DNA of 64,000 nucleotides from Catellatospora sp. TT07R-123 (lineage in GTDB: Bacteria; Actinomycetota; Actinomycetes; Mycobacteriales; Micromonosporaceae): contig NZ_BNEM01000002.1 in NCBI RefSeq assembly GCF_018327705.1, positions 1,178,001 through 1,242,000 on the forward strand, in the 5' to 3' direction. Below the pieces are notes generated by a model. That model was not told the origin of the DNA. It ran no database searches and was given only the letters and a program-made list of their open reading frames with translations. Position numbers and translations under genes: made by a program. Positions 47,268-55,961 of the stretch are shown here, in pieces. Numbering within the stretch: position 1 is the first letter of the stretch; each line of letters begins with the position of its first letter.

Positions 47268-48047
47268 ATGCTGTCGCCGCTGCGCACCGCCGCCTACCGG
47301 CTGTACGCCCACCGCCTGCGCCGCCGCCTGGCCGCCGCCGACCTGCCCCGGCACGTCGCCATCGTCATGGACGGCAACCGCCGCTGGGCCCGCGAACGGG
47401 GCCTGTCCGCGCAGACCGGGCACCGCCACGGCGCCGAGCACATCGACGAGGTCCTCGGCTGGTGCGCCGACCTCGGGGTACGGCACGTGACCGTGTTCGT
47501 CGCCTCCGTCGACAACATGCGCAAGCGCGACAGCGACGAGATCGACAACCTGATGGCGATGATGGAGGACGTCCTCGCCCACCGGCTCGCCCGGCCCGAC
47601 GGCCAGTGGCGGCTGCACCTGGCCGGGCGCCTGGACCTGCTGCCCGACTCCACCCGCCACGCGCTCAAGCTCGCCGAGGAGGACACCCGCGCCCGCGAGG
47701 CCCGGTTCCACCTGACCGTCGCGATCGGCTACGACGGCCGCGCGGAGATCGTCGACGCGGTGCGCTCGCTGCTGGACGAGCGGGCCGCCGCCGGGGCGAG
47801 CCTGGCCGAGGTCGCGCAGACGCTGACCGCCGAGGCGATCGCCGCGCACCTGTACACCGACGGGCAGCCCGATCCGGACCTGGTCATCCGCACCAGCGGG
47901 GAGCGGCGCATGTCGGGGTTCCTGCTGTGGCAGGCCGCGTACTCGGAGCTGTACTTCTGCGACGTGTACTGGCCGGGGTTCCGCGAGGTGGACTTCCTGC
48001 GGGCGCTGCGGTCGTACGCGGCGAGGTCGCGTAGGTTCGGCGCATGA
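47268..48047 (+). CDS. Cis-prenyltransferase (UppS-family, possibly short-chain)
   Basis: This 259-residue enzyme joins isopentenyl diphosphate units in Z (cis) order. It has VAIVMDGNRRWARERGL with catalytic Asp35, FVASVDNMRKRDSDEIDNLM, and IRTSGERRMSGFLLWQAAYSELYF, the standard motifs. Lipid-I and teichoic/arabinan assembly need undecaprenyl or decaprenyl phosphate; Mycobacterium has a second enzyme that makes Z-farnesyl diphosphate. Which of these this gene matches is not clear from length. Its stop overlaps the next ATG by 4 nt. Confidence 0.9.
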   Translation: MLSPLRTAAYRLYAHRLRRRLAAADLPRHVAIVMDGNRRWARERGLSAQTGHRHGAEHIDEVLGWCADLGVRHVTVFVASVDNMRKRDSDEIDNLMAMMEDVLAHRLARPDGQWRLHLAGRLDLLPDSTRHALKLAEEDTRAREARFHLTVAIGYDGRAEIVDAVRSLLDERAAAGASLAEVAQTLTAEAIAAHLYTDGQPDPDLVIRTSGERRMSGFLLWQAAYSELYFCDVYWPGFREVDFLRALRSYAARSRRFGA

Positions 48048-48838
48048 CCGCGCTGCCCGCCCTGCTCACGGCCCGGGTCGAGACATACCTCGCCGAGGTC
48101 GACGCCGGGCTGCCCGGCTTCGTCGACGGGCTGTACGTGGTCGGCTCGGCCGCGCTGGGCGCCTGGCAGCCCGACCGCAGCGACATCGACCTGCTCATCG
48201 TCACCAGCAGAGCCGCGACCGGCGACGACCTCGCGAAGCTGGCCGCCGTCCACGAGAGCACCCCCGGCCGGCCCTACCTCGACGGGGTCTACCTGGACCG
48301 GGCGGCGCTGGCCGCGCAGCCCGCCGACCGGGAGCAGGTGCCGTTCGTGGTCGACGGGCGGTTGCGCACCGACACCCCCTGCGGCGAGCTGACCCCGGTG
48401 CTGTGGCTGACCCTGAGCCGGTACGGCGTCGCGCTGCGCGGCCCCGAGGTGTCCCGGCTCGGCATCCGGCCCGACCCGGACGGGCTGCGCCGCTACAACC
48501 TGGACAACCTGCGGGACTACTGGCAGCCGCTGGCGGCGCAGATCCGCATGGTCACCGACGGCGCCCCCGACGACGCGCCCGCACCCGCCGAGCAGGTCGC
48601 CTGGATGATGCTCGGGCCGCCGCGGCTGCACTACACGCTCGCGCACGGCGGCATCGTCGCCAAGTCCGCGGCGGCGGCGTACCTGGGCGGGCTGTTCCCG
48701 CAGTGGGCCGAACCGGCCGACCGGGCCGCCCGGCACCGGGCCGGGGCCGACGTGGCGTTCACCGTCGCCGACCTGCGCGCCGGCGCCGACATGACCGACG
48801 CCGTCACCGCCGACGCCTGGTCCCGCTTCGCCACCTGA
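48044..48838 (+). CDS. Aminoglycoside adenylyltransferase-like nucleotidyltransferase
   Basis: This 264-residue protein has the polymerase-beta-like motif YVVGSAALGAWQPDRSDIDLLIV (Gly-Ser then two Asp), plus a C-terminal helical domain like ANT(3'')-type enzymes and DUF4111 proteins. It would transfer AMP to a small molecule, possibly an aminoglycoside. The ATG overlaps the stop of the prenyltransferase, and TAGGTT lies 6 nt upstream, so both coupling and its own leaderless promoter are possible. True resistance is not shown by sequence alone. Confidence 0.82.
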   Translation: MTALPALLTARVETYLAEVDAGLPGFVDGLYVVGSAALGAWQPDRSDIDLLIVTSRAATGDDLAKLAAVHESTPGRPYLDGVYLDRAALAAQPADREQVPFVVDGRLRTDTPCGELTPVLWLTLSRYGVALRGPEVSRLGIRPDPDGLRRYNLDNLRDYWQPLAAQIRMVTDGAPDDAPAPAEQVAWMMLGPPRLHYTLAHGGIVAKSAAAAYLGGLFPQWAEPADRAARHRAGADVAFTVADLRAGADMTDAVTADAWSRFAT

Positions 48839-48873
48839 CCTGACGACGCGGCACGCCGCGTCGCGATCGGAGC

Positions 48874-48937
48874 CTGCAGTTTCGGGGAAAGTGCCGGAAT
48901 TCCGAGCCGCATTCGTGCACTTTCCCCGAAACTGCAC
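48874..48937. repeat. Family A intergenic palindrome, copy 4
   Basis: The arms are 48874-48894 and 48917-48937, matching except at the first base. The spacer is again 22 nt and ends ATTCGT. It lies between the nucleotidyltransferase and the co-directional glycine-rich gene. Confidence 0.9.
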
Positions 48938-49083
48938 GGACTCCGGCCGCGCCGCGCCGCGTCGCGTGACGCCCCGAGGCGCGGTCGCGCCGACGCGTGG
49001 TGACGCGCTGTCGTGAGGACGACAGCGTGGTGGGTGGGTGGGCGTCGTTGAACCGGTCGAGTGACGTCTGTCGAGGAGGACCG

Positions 49084-51378
49084 GTGCGCAACGGGGTGGC
49101 CAGGGCAGGCCTGGCGATGGTGCTCGGGATCGCGGCCACGCTGGCCGGACTGGTCACGGCGCAGGCACCGGCCTACGCCGATCACGGTGTCTCGACCGCG
49201 TTCGCCGCGACCGGCGGCGAGCAGTCGTGGACCGTGCCCGCCGGGGTGAGCAGCGTGCATGTGGAACTCGTCGGCGCGCGCGGCGGCAACGGGGGTGGGC
49301 GCGGGCAGCGCGTCTCGGCCGACCTGGCCATCCCGGCCGGGGTGACCCGCCTGTGGGTCGAGGTGGGCCAGCCCGGCGACGGCGGTCGGCCCGGTTTCGG
49401 CGGCGGGGGCACGGGCGGGACCGGTTCGCCGTACGACGGCGGTGCGGGCGGCGGCGCGTCCGACGTGCGTACCTGTTCGCTGGGCAGCCCGTGCGACTCC
49501 CCCGGGTCGCGGCTGCTGGTCGCCGGGGGCGGCGGGGGCGGCGCGGGGCGCTGCTTCGCGATCGGCTGCGGCCCTTCGGGCGACGGCGGCGACGCCTCGA
49601 CGGAGGCTCCCGGCGGCGGCGGTGTCCCGTTCGGACTCGGCGGCCTGCTGGGCAGCGCGGGCGGCCGGGGCCAGGGCGGGGCCGGGGCGTTCGCGGTGCC
49701 CGGGTCGACCGGCGGCGGCGGGGGCGGCGGAGGCGGCGGCTGGTTCGGCGGGGGTGGCGGATCGTCGGGCGGGGCGCCGCCCGCGCCGCTGCTGGCCGGG
49801 TTCGACGGCGGTGACGGCGGCGCGGGTTCCAGCTACGCCGGGCCCGGGACCGGCGCCGTCGTGGTCGAGGCGACCGACGCCGAGGCGTCGGTGACGATCA
49901 CCTACCAGGTGTACGGCACGACGCTGGCCTTCCTCGGCGCGACGGCGGGCCCGATCGGCGCCCCGGCGACGCTGCGCGCGAAGCTGTCCTACACCGGCTC
50001 GGGTGCCCCGGTGGCCGGTGCGCCGCTGGCGTTCGCGCTGGCGGGGACGGCCGGCTGCGGCGCGGTCACGAACGGCTCGGGTGAGGCGAGCTGCGTGGTG
50101 ACGCCGCAGGCTCCGGCGGGGGTACGCGACCTGGCCGTCACCTACGCCGGGGACACCACCCGGGAGCCGTCGTCGTACGCGGGCGTGTTCGAGGTCCGCC
50201 GCAAGCCGACCACGCTGGTGTGGACCGGCGCGGTCACCGGCGACTACCACGATCCCGTGCGCCTGGCCGCGAAGCTGACCCTGTCGGGCACGGGTGCTCC
50301 CCTGCCGGACATGCCGGTGGTGCTGGCGCTGAACGGGGCCGAGTCGTGCACCGCCGCGACGGGCGCGGACGGGGTGGCCGCGTGTGAGGTGGTGCCGCAG
50401 GAGCAGCCGGGCGGGTATCCGGTCACGGCGGCGTACGCCGGGGACGCGGTGCACCTGCCGTCGGCGGGCGGCGCGGGCTTCGCGGTGACGAGGGAGCAGA
50501 CGCAGCTGTCGTACCAGGGCGATCTGAACGTGGCCGACGACGAGCCGGCGCGGCTCGCCGCCCGGCTGACCGAGGGGTCGGTGCCGCCGGTGCCCGGGGA
50601 CGGGACGCCGGTCGCGGGTGCCCCGGTGGTGCTGACGCTGGGCGACGGCGCGGCCCGGCAGTCGTGCACGGCCGACACCGGTGCCGACGGCGTCGCGGCG
50701 TGCGTGATCGCGAAGGTGGCGCAGCCGCTGGACGCCTCGGGGCGGCTGCCGGTGTCGGCCTCGTACGCGGGAAGCGTCTTCTATGAGCCGGGCCGGACCG
50801 CGGCGGACGTGGGCCTGCAGCACCTGACCGGCCGCGCCCTCGGCCTGTCGGGCAAGCTGAAGCTGCTGGTCGGCGCCGTCGGGGTCGCGGCGACGCCGGA
50901 CACCGGCCCGGTCCGGGTCGCGACGCCGTCCGCCACGGCCACGCCGTGCACCGCCTCGCTGTCGCTGGTGGCGCTCCAGGCGTCGGCGCTGTGCGCCAGG
51001 GTGGTGACCACGACCGCGCCCGGTTCCGCCACCGCGACCGCGACCGTGGACGGCGTCGACCTGGGCCTGCCCGGCCTGCCCGCGATCTCGCTGCGCGACC
51101 TGCGCGCGGTGTCGGCCACGAGCTGCGGCGGCTCGTCGGCCACGGTCGCCCTGGGCCGCATCCTGGTCGGCGGGGTGGCGGTGGACGCCGCCACGGCACC
51201 GAACACGACAGTCCCGCTACCGGGCCTGCCCGGCGCGAAGCTGATCGTCAACGAGCAGATCCCGACCCCGGACGGCCTGACCGTCACCGCGGTCCACCTG
51301 ATCGTCCCGCCCACCCTCGGCGTCAGCGCGGACCTGCTCCTCGCCTCCGCCACCACCGCCATCCACAACTGCCGCTGA
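49084..51378 (+). CDS. Secreted glycine-rich, Ig-repeat protein with choice-of-anchor-like end
   Basis: This 764-residue protein has a Sec signal (VARAGLAMVLGIAATLAGLV ending AYA). Residues about 35-275 form a Gly-rich domain with DGGAGGGASDVRTC and long Gly runs, like the Gly_rich domain of ALK-type receptors. Three Ig-like repeats follow (about 285-580), each with LxxTGSGAP-like and AYAGD segments. The C-terminal 190 residues (GKLKLLVGAVGVAATPD, ATPCTASLSLVALQASALC, ATSCGGSSATVALG, LIVNEQ) match the choice-of-anchor P type. The GTG follows GAGGAGG. It is probably a surface or matrix protein. The nucleotide repeats at Gly codons are coding. Confidence 0.83.
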   Translation: MRNGVARAGLAMVLGIAATLAGLVTAQAPAYADHGVSTAFAATGGEQSWTVPAGVSSVHVELVGARGGNGGGRGQRVSADLAIPAGVTRLWVEVGQPGDGGRPGFGGGGTGGTGSPYDGGAGGGASDVRTCSLGSPCDSPGSRLLVAGGGGGGAGRCFAIGCGPSGDGGDASTEAPGGGGVPFGLGGLLGSAGGRGQGGAGAFAVPGSTGGGGGGGGGGWFGGGGGSSGGAPPAPLLAGFDGGDGGAGSSYAGPGTGAVVVEATDAEASVTITYQVYGTTLAFLGATAGPIGAPATLRAKLSYTGSGAPVAGAPLAFALAGTAGCGAVTNGSGEASCVVTPQAPAGVRDLAVTYAGDTTREPSSYAGVFEVRRKPTTLVWTGAVTGDYHDPVRLAAKLTLSGTGAPLPDMPVVLALNGAESCTAATGADGVAACEVVPQEQPGGYPVTAAYAGDAVHLPSAGGAGFAVTREQTQLSYQGDLNVADDEPARLAARLTEGSVPPVPGDGTPVAGAPVVLTLGDGAARQSCTADTGADGVAACVIAKVAQPLDASGRLPVSASYAGSVFYEPGRTAADVGLQHLTGRALGLSGKLKLLVGAVGVAATPDTGPVRVATPSATATPCTASLSLVALQASALCARVVTTTAPGSATATATVDGVDLGLPGLPAISLRDLRAVSATSCGGSSATVALGRILVGGVAVDAATAPNTTVPLPGLPGAKLIVNEQIPTPDGLTVTAVHLIVPPTLGVSADLLLASATTAIHNCR

Positions 51379-51395
51379 CCGCCCGCTTCTCACCG

Positions 51396-51458
51396 CGTCG
51401 ATCATGAAGTTATGGGCATGACACGCCGTCGAACACGACCATAAGTTCATGATCGACG
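51396..51458. repeat. Family B intergenic palindrome
   Basis: The arms CGTCGATCATGAAGTTATGG (51396-51415) and 51439-51458 pair with one mismatch across a 23-nt spacer. It is unrelated in sequence to family A but similar in size and position. I recall similar GATCATGAAGTT/GATCATGGAGTT palindromes from Micromonosporaceae intergenic regions; this is memory, not a search. Confidence 0.8.
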
Positions 51459-51566
51459 TGGAGGGAGGGGGATCGTGCGCTAGATTAGGCGGTTGGCTGT
51501 TTACGCCAACTAAAAAGAACGCCGCCAGTGGCGTGCGTTCGAGGCCTAGTATACGCATGAAGGAGT

Positions 51567-51585
51567 GGGGCTTGTCAAGCTTCCC
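51567..51585 (+). promoter_or_regulatory. Rifamycin-associated-element-like 19-bp palindrome at helR
   Basis: GGGGCTTGTCAAGCTTCCC is an imperfect inverted repeat (CTTG-T-CAAG core, GGGG and TCCC flanks). The RAE that precedes rifamycin-resistance genes is also a 19-bp inverted repeat starting GGGGCTTG. Here it lies 14 bp after a TAGTAT hexamer (51548-51553) and overlaps the TTG start codon. Assignment as RAE is from memory and the adjacent helR gene. Confidence 0.65.
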
Positions 51586-53908
51586 TGCCGCCGACCGGGA
51601 TGGCGAGCTCAGCGTCGAGCAGGAGTACGTGTCCATGCTCTACGGCCGCCTCGATGGTCTGCGCGAGAACGCCGCCGACCGGCTCGCGCAGACGCTGCTG
51701 CAAAGCGGCGGCACGCTGCAGGAGCGGTCCCAGCGGGACTCGCTGATAGGCCAGTACAGCGACCAGGTCGCCACGTACGGGGCGGTGGAGAACGGCCTGT
51801 GCTTCGGCCGCCTCGACTTCCTCGACGGCCACCGCTACCGCATCGGCCGCATCGGCATCTTCGACGAGGACGGCGACTACGAGCCGCTGCTGCTGGACTG
51901 GCGCGCCCCGTCCGCCCGGCCGTTCTACCTGGCCACGGCCGCGTCCCCGCAGGAGGTACGGCGCCGCCGCCAGATCCGCACCGCCGGGCGCACCGTCACC
52001 GGCCTCGACGACGAGGTGCTCGACCTGGAGTCGGCCGCGGCGGCCTCGCACCACAACGAGCTGACCAGCGAGGCGGCGCTGTTCGCGGCGCTGGGCGCGG
52101 GCCGCACCGGCCGCATGCGCGACATCGTGCAGACGATCCAGGCCGAGCAGGACCGCATCATCCGCGCCGACCCGGGCGGAGTGCTGGTGGTGCAGGGCGG
52201 CCCCGGCACCGGCAAGACGGCGGTGGCGCTGCACCGGGCGGCGTACCTGCTCTACACGTTCCGCCAGGAGCTGTCGCGGCGGGCGGTGCTGGTGGTGGGC
52301 CCGAACGAGACGTTCCTGCGGTACATCTCGCAGGTGCTGCCGTCGCTGGCCGAGACGGGTGTGCTGCTGCGCACCGTCGGCGACCTGTTCCCCGGGGTGC
52401 GCGCGCAAGGGACCGAGTCCGACGCGGCCGCCGAGGTGAAGGGGCGCGCGGTGATGGCCGAGGTGCTGGCCGGGGCGGTCCGCGACCGGCAGCGGGCCCC
52501 GCACGACTACCTGGAGATCTCGCTCGACAACGGCGACCACCTGATCCTGGACCGGGCGGCCTGCGAGGACGCGCGGGCCAACGCCCGCCGGACCGGCAAG
52601 CCGCACAACCTGGCGCGGTCGCTGTTCGACACCGAGATCATCCACGCGCTGTCGCTGCGGTACGCCGACCTGATCGGCGTCGACCCGTACGCCGACGACC
52701 CGCTCGGCGGCGGTGACGCCCCCGGCGATCCGCAGCTGCTGGAGGAGGCCGACCTGGCCGAGATCCGCCGCGAGCTGGCCGAGGAGCCCGGCGTGCAGAC
52801 GGCGCTGGACTGGCTGTGGCCGGTGCTGACCCCGCAGACGCTGCTGGCCGACCTGTACCGCAGCACCGACCGCCTCGACTCGGCCGCACCGATGCTGTCC
52901 GGGGCCGAGCGTGCGCTGCTGGCGCGCCCGCGCGGCTCGGCGTGGACGGCGGCCGACGCGCCGCTGCTCGACGAGGCCGCCGAGCTGCTGGGCGAGGACG
53001 ACCGGGACGCCGAACTGCTGGCCCGGTGGCGCCGCCGGCAGCAGTCGGCGTACGCCGAGGGCGCGCTGGAGATCCTGCACGGGTCCCGGTCGATCGACCT
53101 GGAGGACGAGATCGATCCGGAGATCCTGACCGCCGCCGACCTGCTCGACGCCGGGCTCCTGGGCGAGCGGCACGAGGAGACGACCCGGCTGACCGCCGCC
53201 GAGCGGGCCGCCCTCGACCGCAACTGGGCGTTCGGGCACATCATCGTCGACGAGGCGCAGGAGCTGTCGCCGATGGCGTGGCGGCTGCTGATGCGGCGCA
53301 GCCCGAGCCGGTCGATGACCGTGGTCGGCGACGTGGCGCAGACCGGGGACCTGTCGGGGATCTCGGCCTGGAGCCAGGCGCTGGAGCCGTACGTCGGGCA
53401 GCGGTGGCGGCGCGAGGAGCTGACCGTCAACTACCGTACGCCGACGGAGATCATGCAGCTGGCGGGCAAGGTGCTGACCGAGATCGACCCGGCGCTGCTG
53501 GCGCCCCGCTCGGTCCGCAGCACCGGCTCCGAACCGGAGGTGCTCGCGGTGCCGGACGGTGACCTGGCCGGTGCGGCGGCACGTGCCGCGCTGGCCGAGG
53601 CGGCGGTGCTGGACGACGGGCGGCTGGGCGTGCTCGTCCCGGCCGGGCTGCTCGACGAGGTCGGCGCGGCCGTGCTGGCGGCGCTGCCCAAGGCCGCCCT
53701 GGGCGCCGACGCCGATCTGGAGAGCCAGGTGGTGGTGCTGACGGTGCGCCAGTCCAAGGGCCTGGAGTTCGACTCGGTGGTCGTGCTCGACCCGCACCGG
53801 ATCGTCACCGAGTCCCCGCGCGGGCACAGCGACCTGTACGTCGCGCTGACCCGGGCGACCCAGCGCCTGACCGTGCTGCACCCGCAGGACTCACCCCTGC
53901 CCTGGTAG
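51572..53908 (+). CDS. helR: HelR/HelD-type RNA polymerase-associated helicase-like protein
   Basis: This 778-residue UvrD-like superfamily 1 ATPase has an N-terminal coiled-coil (ELSVEQEYVSMLYGRLDGLRENAADRLAQTL), the Walker A GGPGTGKT with Lys215, DEAQ (Asp560), LTVNYRTP and a C-terminal VRQSKGLEFDSVVVLDP with YVALTRATQRL. HelR displaces rifamycins from RNA polymerase; HelD recycles stalled polymerase. The RAE-like palindrome at the start favours HelR. AAGGAG at 51560-51565 supports the TTG at 51572; an ATG at 51557 would add five codons. It stands as a single unit before a terminator. Confidence 0.85.
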   Translation: MSSFPAADRDGELSVEQEYVSMLYGRLDGLRENAADRLAQTLLQSGGTLQERSQRDSLIGQYSDQVATYGAVENGLCFGRLDFLDGHRYRIGRIGIFDEDGDYEPLLLDWRAPSARPFYLATAASPQEVRRRRQIRTAGRTVTGLDDEVLDLESAAAASHHNELTSEAALFAALGAGRTGRMRDIVQTIQAEQDRIIRADPGGVLVVQGGPGTGKTAVALHRAAYLLYTFRQELSRRAVLVVGPNETFLRYISQVLPSLAETGVLLRTVGDLFPGVRAQGTESDAAAEVKGRAVMAEVLAGAVRDRQRAPHDYLEISLDNGDHLILDRAACEDARANARRTGKPHNLARSLFDTEIIHALSLRYADLIGVDPYADDPLGGGDAPGDPQLLEEADLAEIRRELAEEPGVQTALDWLWPVLTPQTLLADLYRSTDRLDSAAPMLSGAERALLARPRGSAWTAADAPLLDEAAELLGEDDRDAELLARWRRRQQSAYAEGALEILHGSRSIDLEDEIDPEILTAADLLDAGLLGERHEETTRLTAAERAALDRNWAFGHIIVDEAQELSPMAWRLLMRRSPSRSMTVVGDVAQTGDLSGISAWSQALEPYVGQRWRREELTVNYRTPTEIMQLAGKVLTEIDPALLAPRSVRSTGSEPEVLAVPDGDLAGAAARAALAEAAVLDDGRLGVLVPAGLLDEVGAAVLAALPKAALGADADLESQVVVLTVRQSKGLEFDSVVVLDPHRIVTESPRGHSDLYVALTRATQRLTVLHPQDSPLPW

Positions 53909-53915
53909 CCGTTCT

Positions 53916-53947
53916 CCGCGCCGCCCGCCCCAGCGCGGGCGGCGCGG
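53916..53947 (+). terminator. Hairpin after helR
   Basis: CCGCGCCGCCCGC (53916-53928) pairs with GCGGGCGGCGCGG (53935-53947), a perfect 13-bp stem with a 6-nt loop, 8 bp after the helR stop. Confidence 0.8.
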
Positions 53948-54004
53948 GGTGCGGCTGCGGTCCGGCGGTCGGCCGGAATGCGCGCGGTAGGCCAGAATGT
54001 GGGC

Positions 54005-54838
54005 ATGGCGGCGGCGGTGCGGGTGGTGGCGACGGTGCTGCTGGTCGTCGCCCTCCTGCTGACAGCGGTATGGGCGCTACAGCGCCGCCTCATCTACCTG
54101 CCCGACCGCTCCGATCCCGGCCCCGCCCAGCGGGCCCTGCCGGGCAGCCGCGACGTGGAGCTCACCACTTCGGACGGTCTGCGGCTGGCGGCGTGGCTGG
54201 TGCCGCCGACCGGCCCCGACCGCGACATCGCGGTGCTGTACGCGCCGGGCAACGGCGGCAACCGGGCCGGGCGGGCGCCGCTGGCCGCGGCGCTGGCCGG
54301 GCGGGGCTTCACGGTGCTGCTGCTGGACTACCGCGGCTTCGGCGGCAACCCGGGCAGCCCCGACGAGGAGGGCCTGGCCCGCGACGTACGGGCCGCGCGG
54401 GCGCACCTGGTCACCGTCGAGGGCGCCGACCCGCAGCGGCTGATCTACTTCGGGGAGAGCCTCGGCTGCGCCGTCGTGACCGAGATGGCGGCGGAACTGC
54501 CGCCCGCGGGGCTGCTGCTGCGCTCGCCGTTCACGGACCTGGCCGCGGCCGGTGCCGCCAACTACCCGTTCCTGCCGGTGCGGCTGCTGCTGCGCGACCG
54601 GTTCCCGGTGGCCGAGCAGCTCGCGGGGATCAGCGTGCCGACCGCGGTCGTCTATGGCAGCGCGGACACGGTCGTGCCCACCCGGCTGAGCCAGGAGGTC
54701 GCCGCACGGGCGGGCGGCCCGGTCGAGGTGACCGTGGTGGAGGGGGCGAACCACAACGACGCCGACCTGTTCGACGGACCTCAGGTCATCGCCGCGGTGA
54801 TCCGCCTGGCCGACCGCGTCGACCGCGCCACCCGCTGA
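54005..54838 (+). CDS. Membrane-anchored alpha/beta hydrolase (Bem46-like)
   Basis: This 277-residue protein has one N-terminal membrane segment (VRVVATVLLVVALLLTAVWALQRR) and a hydrolase domain: YAPGNGGNRAGRAPL, LDYRGFGGNPGSPDEEGL, the nucleophile elbow GESLGC (Ser), YGSADTVVP (Asp) and EGANHNDADL (His). It matches the Bem46/YqkD-like serine hydrolases. The ATG at 54005 is preferred; an ATG 9 codons upstream is possible. The convergent neighbour is the iron-siderophore binding protein. The substrate is unknown. Confidence 0.87.
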   Translation: MAAAVRVVATVLLVVALLLTAVWALQRRLIYLPDRSDPGPAQRALPGSRDVELTTSDGLRLAAWLVPPTGPDRDIAVLYAPGNGGNRAGRAPLAAALAGRGFTVLLLDYRGFGGNPGSPDEEGLARDVRAARAHLVTVEGADPQRLIYFGESLGCAVVTEMAAELPPAGLLLRSPFTDLAAAGAANYPFLPVRLLLRDRFPVAEQLAGISVPTAVVYGSADTVVPTRLSQEVAARAGGPVEVTVVEGANHNDADLFDGPQVIAAVIRLADRVDRATR

Positions 54839-54867
54839 CCGGCACCCGCCCACCCGTGCGGTGACGG

Positions 54868-55881
54868 TCAGGCGACCTTCTTGGCGTTCTGCAGCGCGGT
54901 GGCGAGGGTCTCCAGCAGCGGGGCGGCGCCGGCGTAGGAGAAGCGCGGCTCGCTCAGCCACGGCGTGATCTGCCCGGCCTTGACCGCGGGCAGCCCGGCC
55001 CAGGTGGGCTTGGCGGCCAGGTCGGTCGGCTGGAGGGTGCCGGAGCGGGAGTCGAGCAGCAGCACGTCGGCGGCGTACTTGCCCGCCTTCTCCCAGCTCA
55101 GGCTCTCGAAGAAGCCGCCCTCGACGTTGTCGGGCTGGACGAAGGTCACGCCCAGCGACTCGAAGAACGTCAGGTCGGCGGCCGAGCTCGGCGTGGAGAC
55201 GTAGAACAGGTCGGCGCTGCCGGAGCAGGCCATGACCTTGAGGCCGCCGTTGGCCCTGGCCGCGGTGCGGATCGCCTCGGCGGCGGTCTCGAAGCGCTTC
55301 TTGGCGTCGGCGACGGGTGGCGCGGCCAGGTCGGCGCCCAGCGAGGCGGCGAAGGCGGCGTACCGCTCGATGATCTTCTGGAGGTCGGTACCGATCATGT
55401 TGAACGCCACGCTCGGCGCCAGCTGCGCGATCTTGTCCTTGGCCTCGTCCGGGACGTACCAGAGGGCGTCCTTGACGTAGGTGTTGGTGACCAGCAGCTC
55501 CGGGCTGAGCCCGGCGTACTTCTCGACGTTGAACTCGCCCCAGGTGTTGCCCAGCACGGTGACGTCCGTGACCGGCAGGTTGCCCGCCTGCGGGTCGGCC
55601 GAGCCGTCCTTGAGCGTGGTCGGGCCGAACACGCCGGTGACCTTGACGCCGAAGTCGTACAGCGCGGCCGCGGTGCCGGTGAACGCGACGATGCGGGTCG
55701 GCGCCTTGTCCTTGCCGACCTTGACACCGCGGTCGTCGGTGAAGGCCCACGGGCCGGACGAGGCCGCGGCACCGACCGGGGTGTCGGTGCCCCCGCAGGC
55801 CGCGAGTACGGTGCCGAGGCCGGCCAGGCCGGCAGCGCCGAGGAAGCCGCGACGGGTCAGGTTCGTGGGACGTGCGAGCAT
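54868..55881 (-). CDS. Iron-siderophore ABC transporter binding protein (Tat lipoprotein)
   Basis: This 337-residue periplasmic-binding-type protein has a Tat signal (NLTRRGFLGAAGLAGLG) ending in the lipobox VLAAC with Cys29. The mature part has RIVAFTGTAAALYDFGVKVTGVFG and the helical-backbone layout of FecB/FepB-like siderophore receptors. GAAGG precedes the ATG. It diverges from the two permeases and ATPase, and the iron box lies between them, so all four genes are likely repressed by iron. Confidence 0.92.
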   Translation of the reverse strand: MLARPTNLTRRGFLGAAGLAGLGTVLAACGGTDTPVGAAASSGPWAFTDDRGVKVGKDKAPTRIVAFTGTAAALYDFGVKVTGVFGPTTLKDGSADPQAGNLPVTDVTVLGNTWGEFNVEKYAGLSPELLVTNTYVKDALWYVPDEAKDKIAQLAPSVAFNMIGTDLQKIIERYAAFAASLGADLAAPPVADAKKRFETAAEAIRTAARANGGLKVMACSGSADLFYVSTPSSAADLTFFESLGVTFVQPDNVEGGFFESLSWEKAGKYAADVLLLDSRSGTLQPTDLAAKPTWAGLPAVKAGQITPWLSEPRFSYAGAAPLLETLATALQNAKKVA

Positions 55882-55938
55882 GGTGCCTTCTTTCAGGGGT
55901 ACGGCTGAGCCCCGCGTTCCCCGCTGGGCGGAGTGCGG

Positions 55939-55957
55939 TGAGGGTAGGCTAACCTAA
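55939..55957. promoter_or_regulatory. IdeR/DmdR-type iron box
   Basis: TGAGGGTAGGCTAACCTAA matches the 19-bp consensus TTAGGTTAGGCTAACCTAA at 17 of 19 bases. It overlaps TAACCT (55950-55955), which lies 6 nt before the ATG of the permease gene, so iron-loaded repressor would block a leaderless promoter. It also controls the divergent binding-protein gene. Confidence 0.93.
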
Positions 55958-55961
55958 GGCC

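Noticed and set aside
49600..49780. Simple GGC repeats as a possible structural DNA element
   Set aside because: They encode the Gly-rich domain in frame and need no further explanation.
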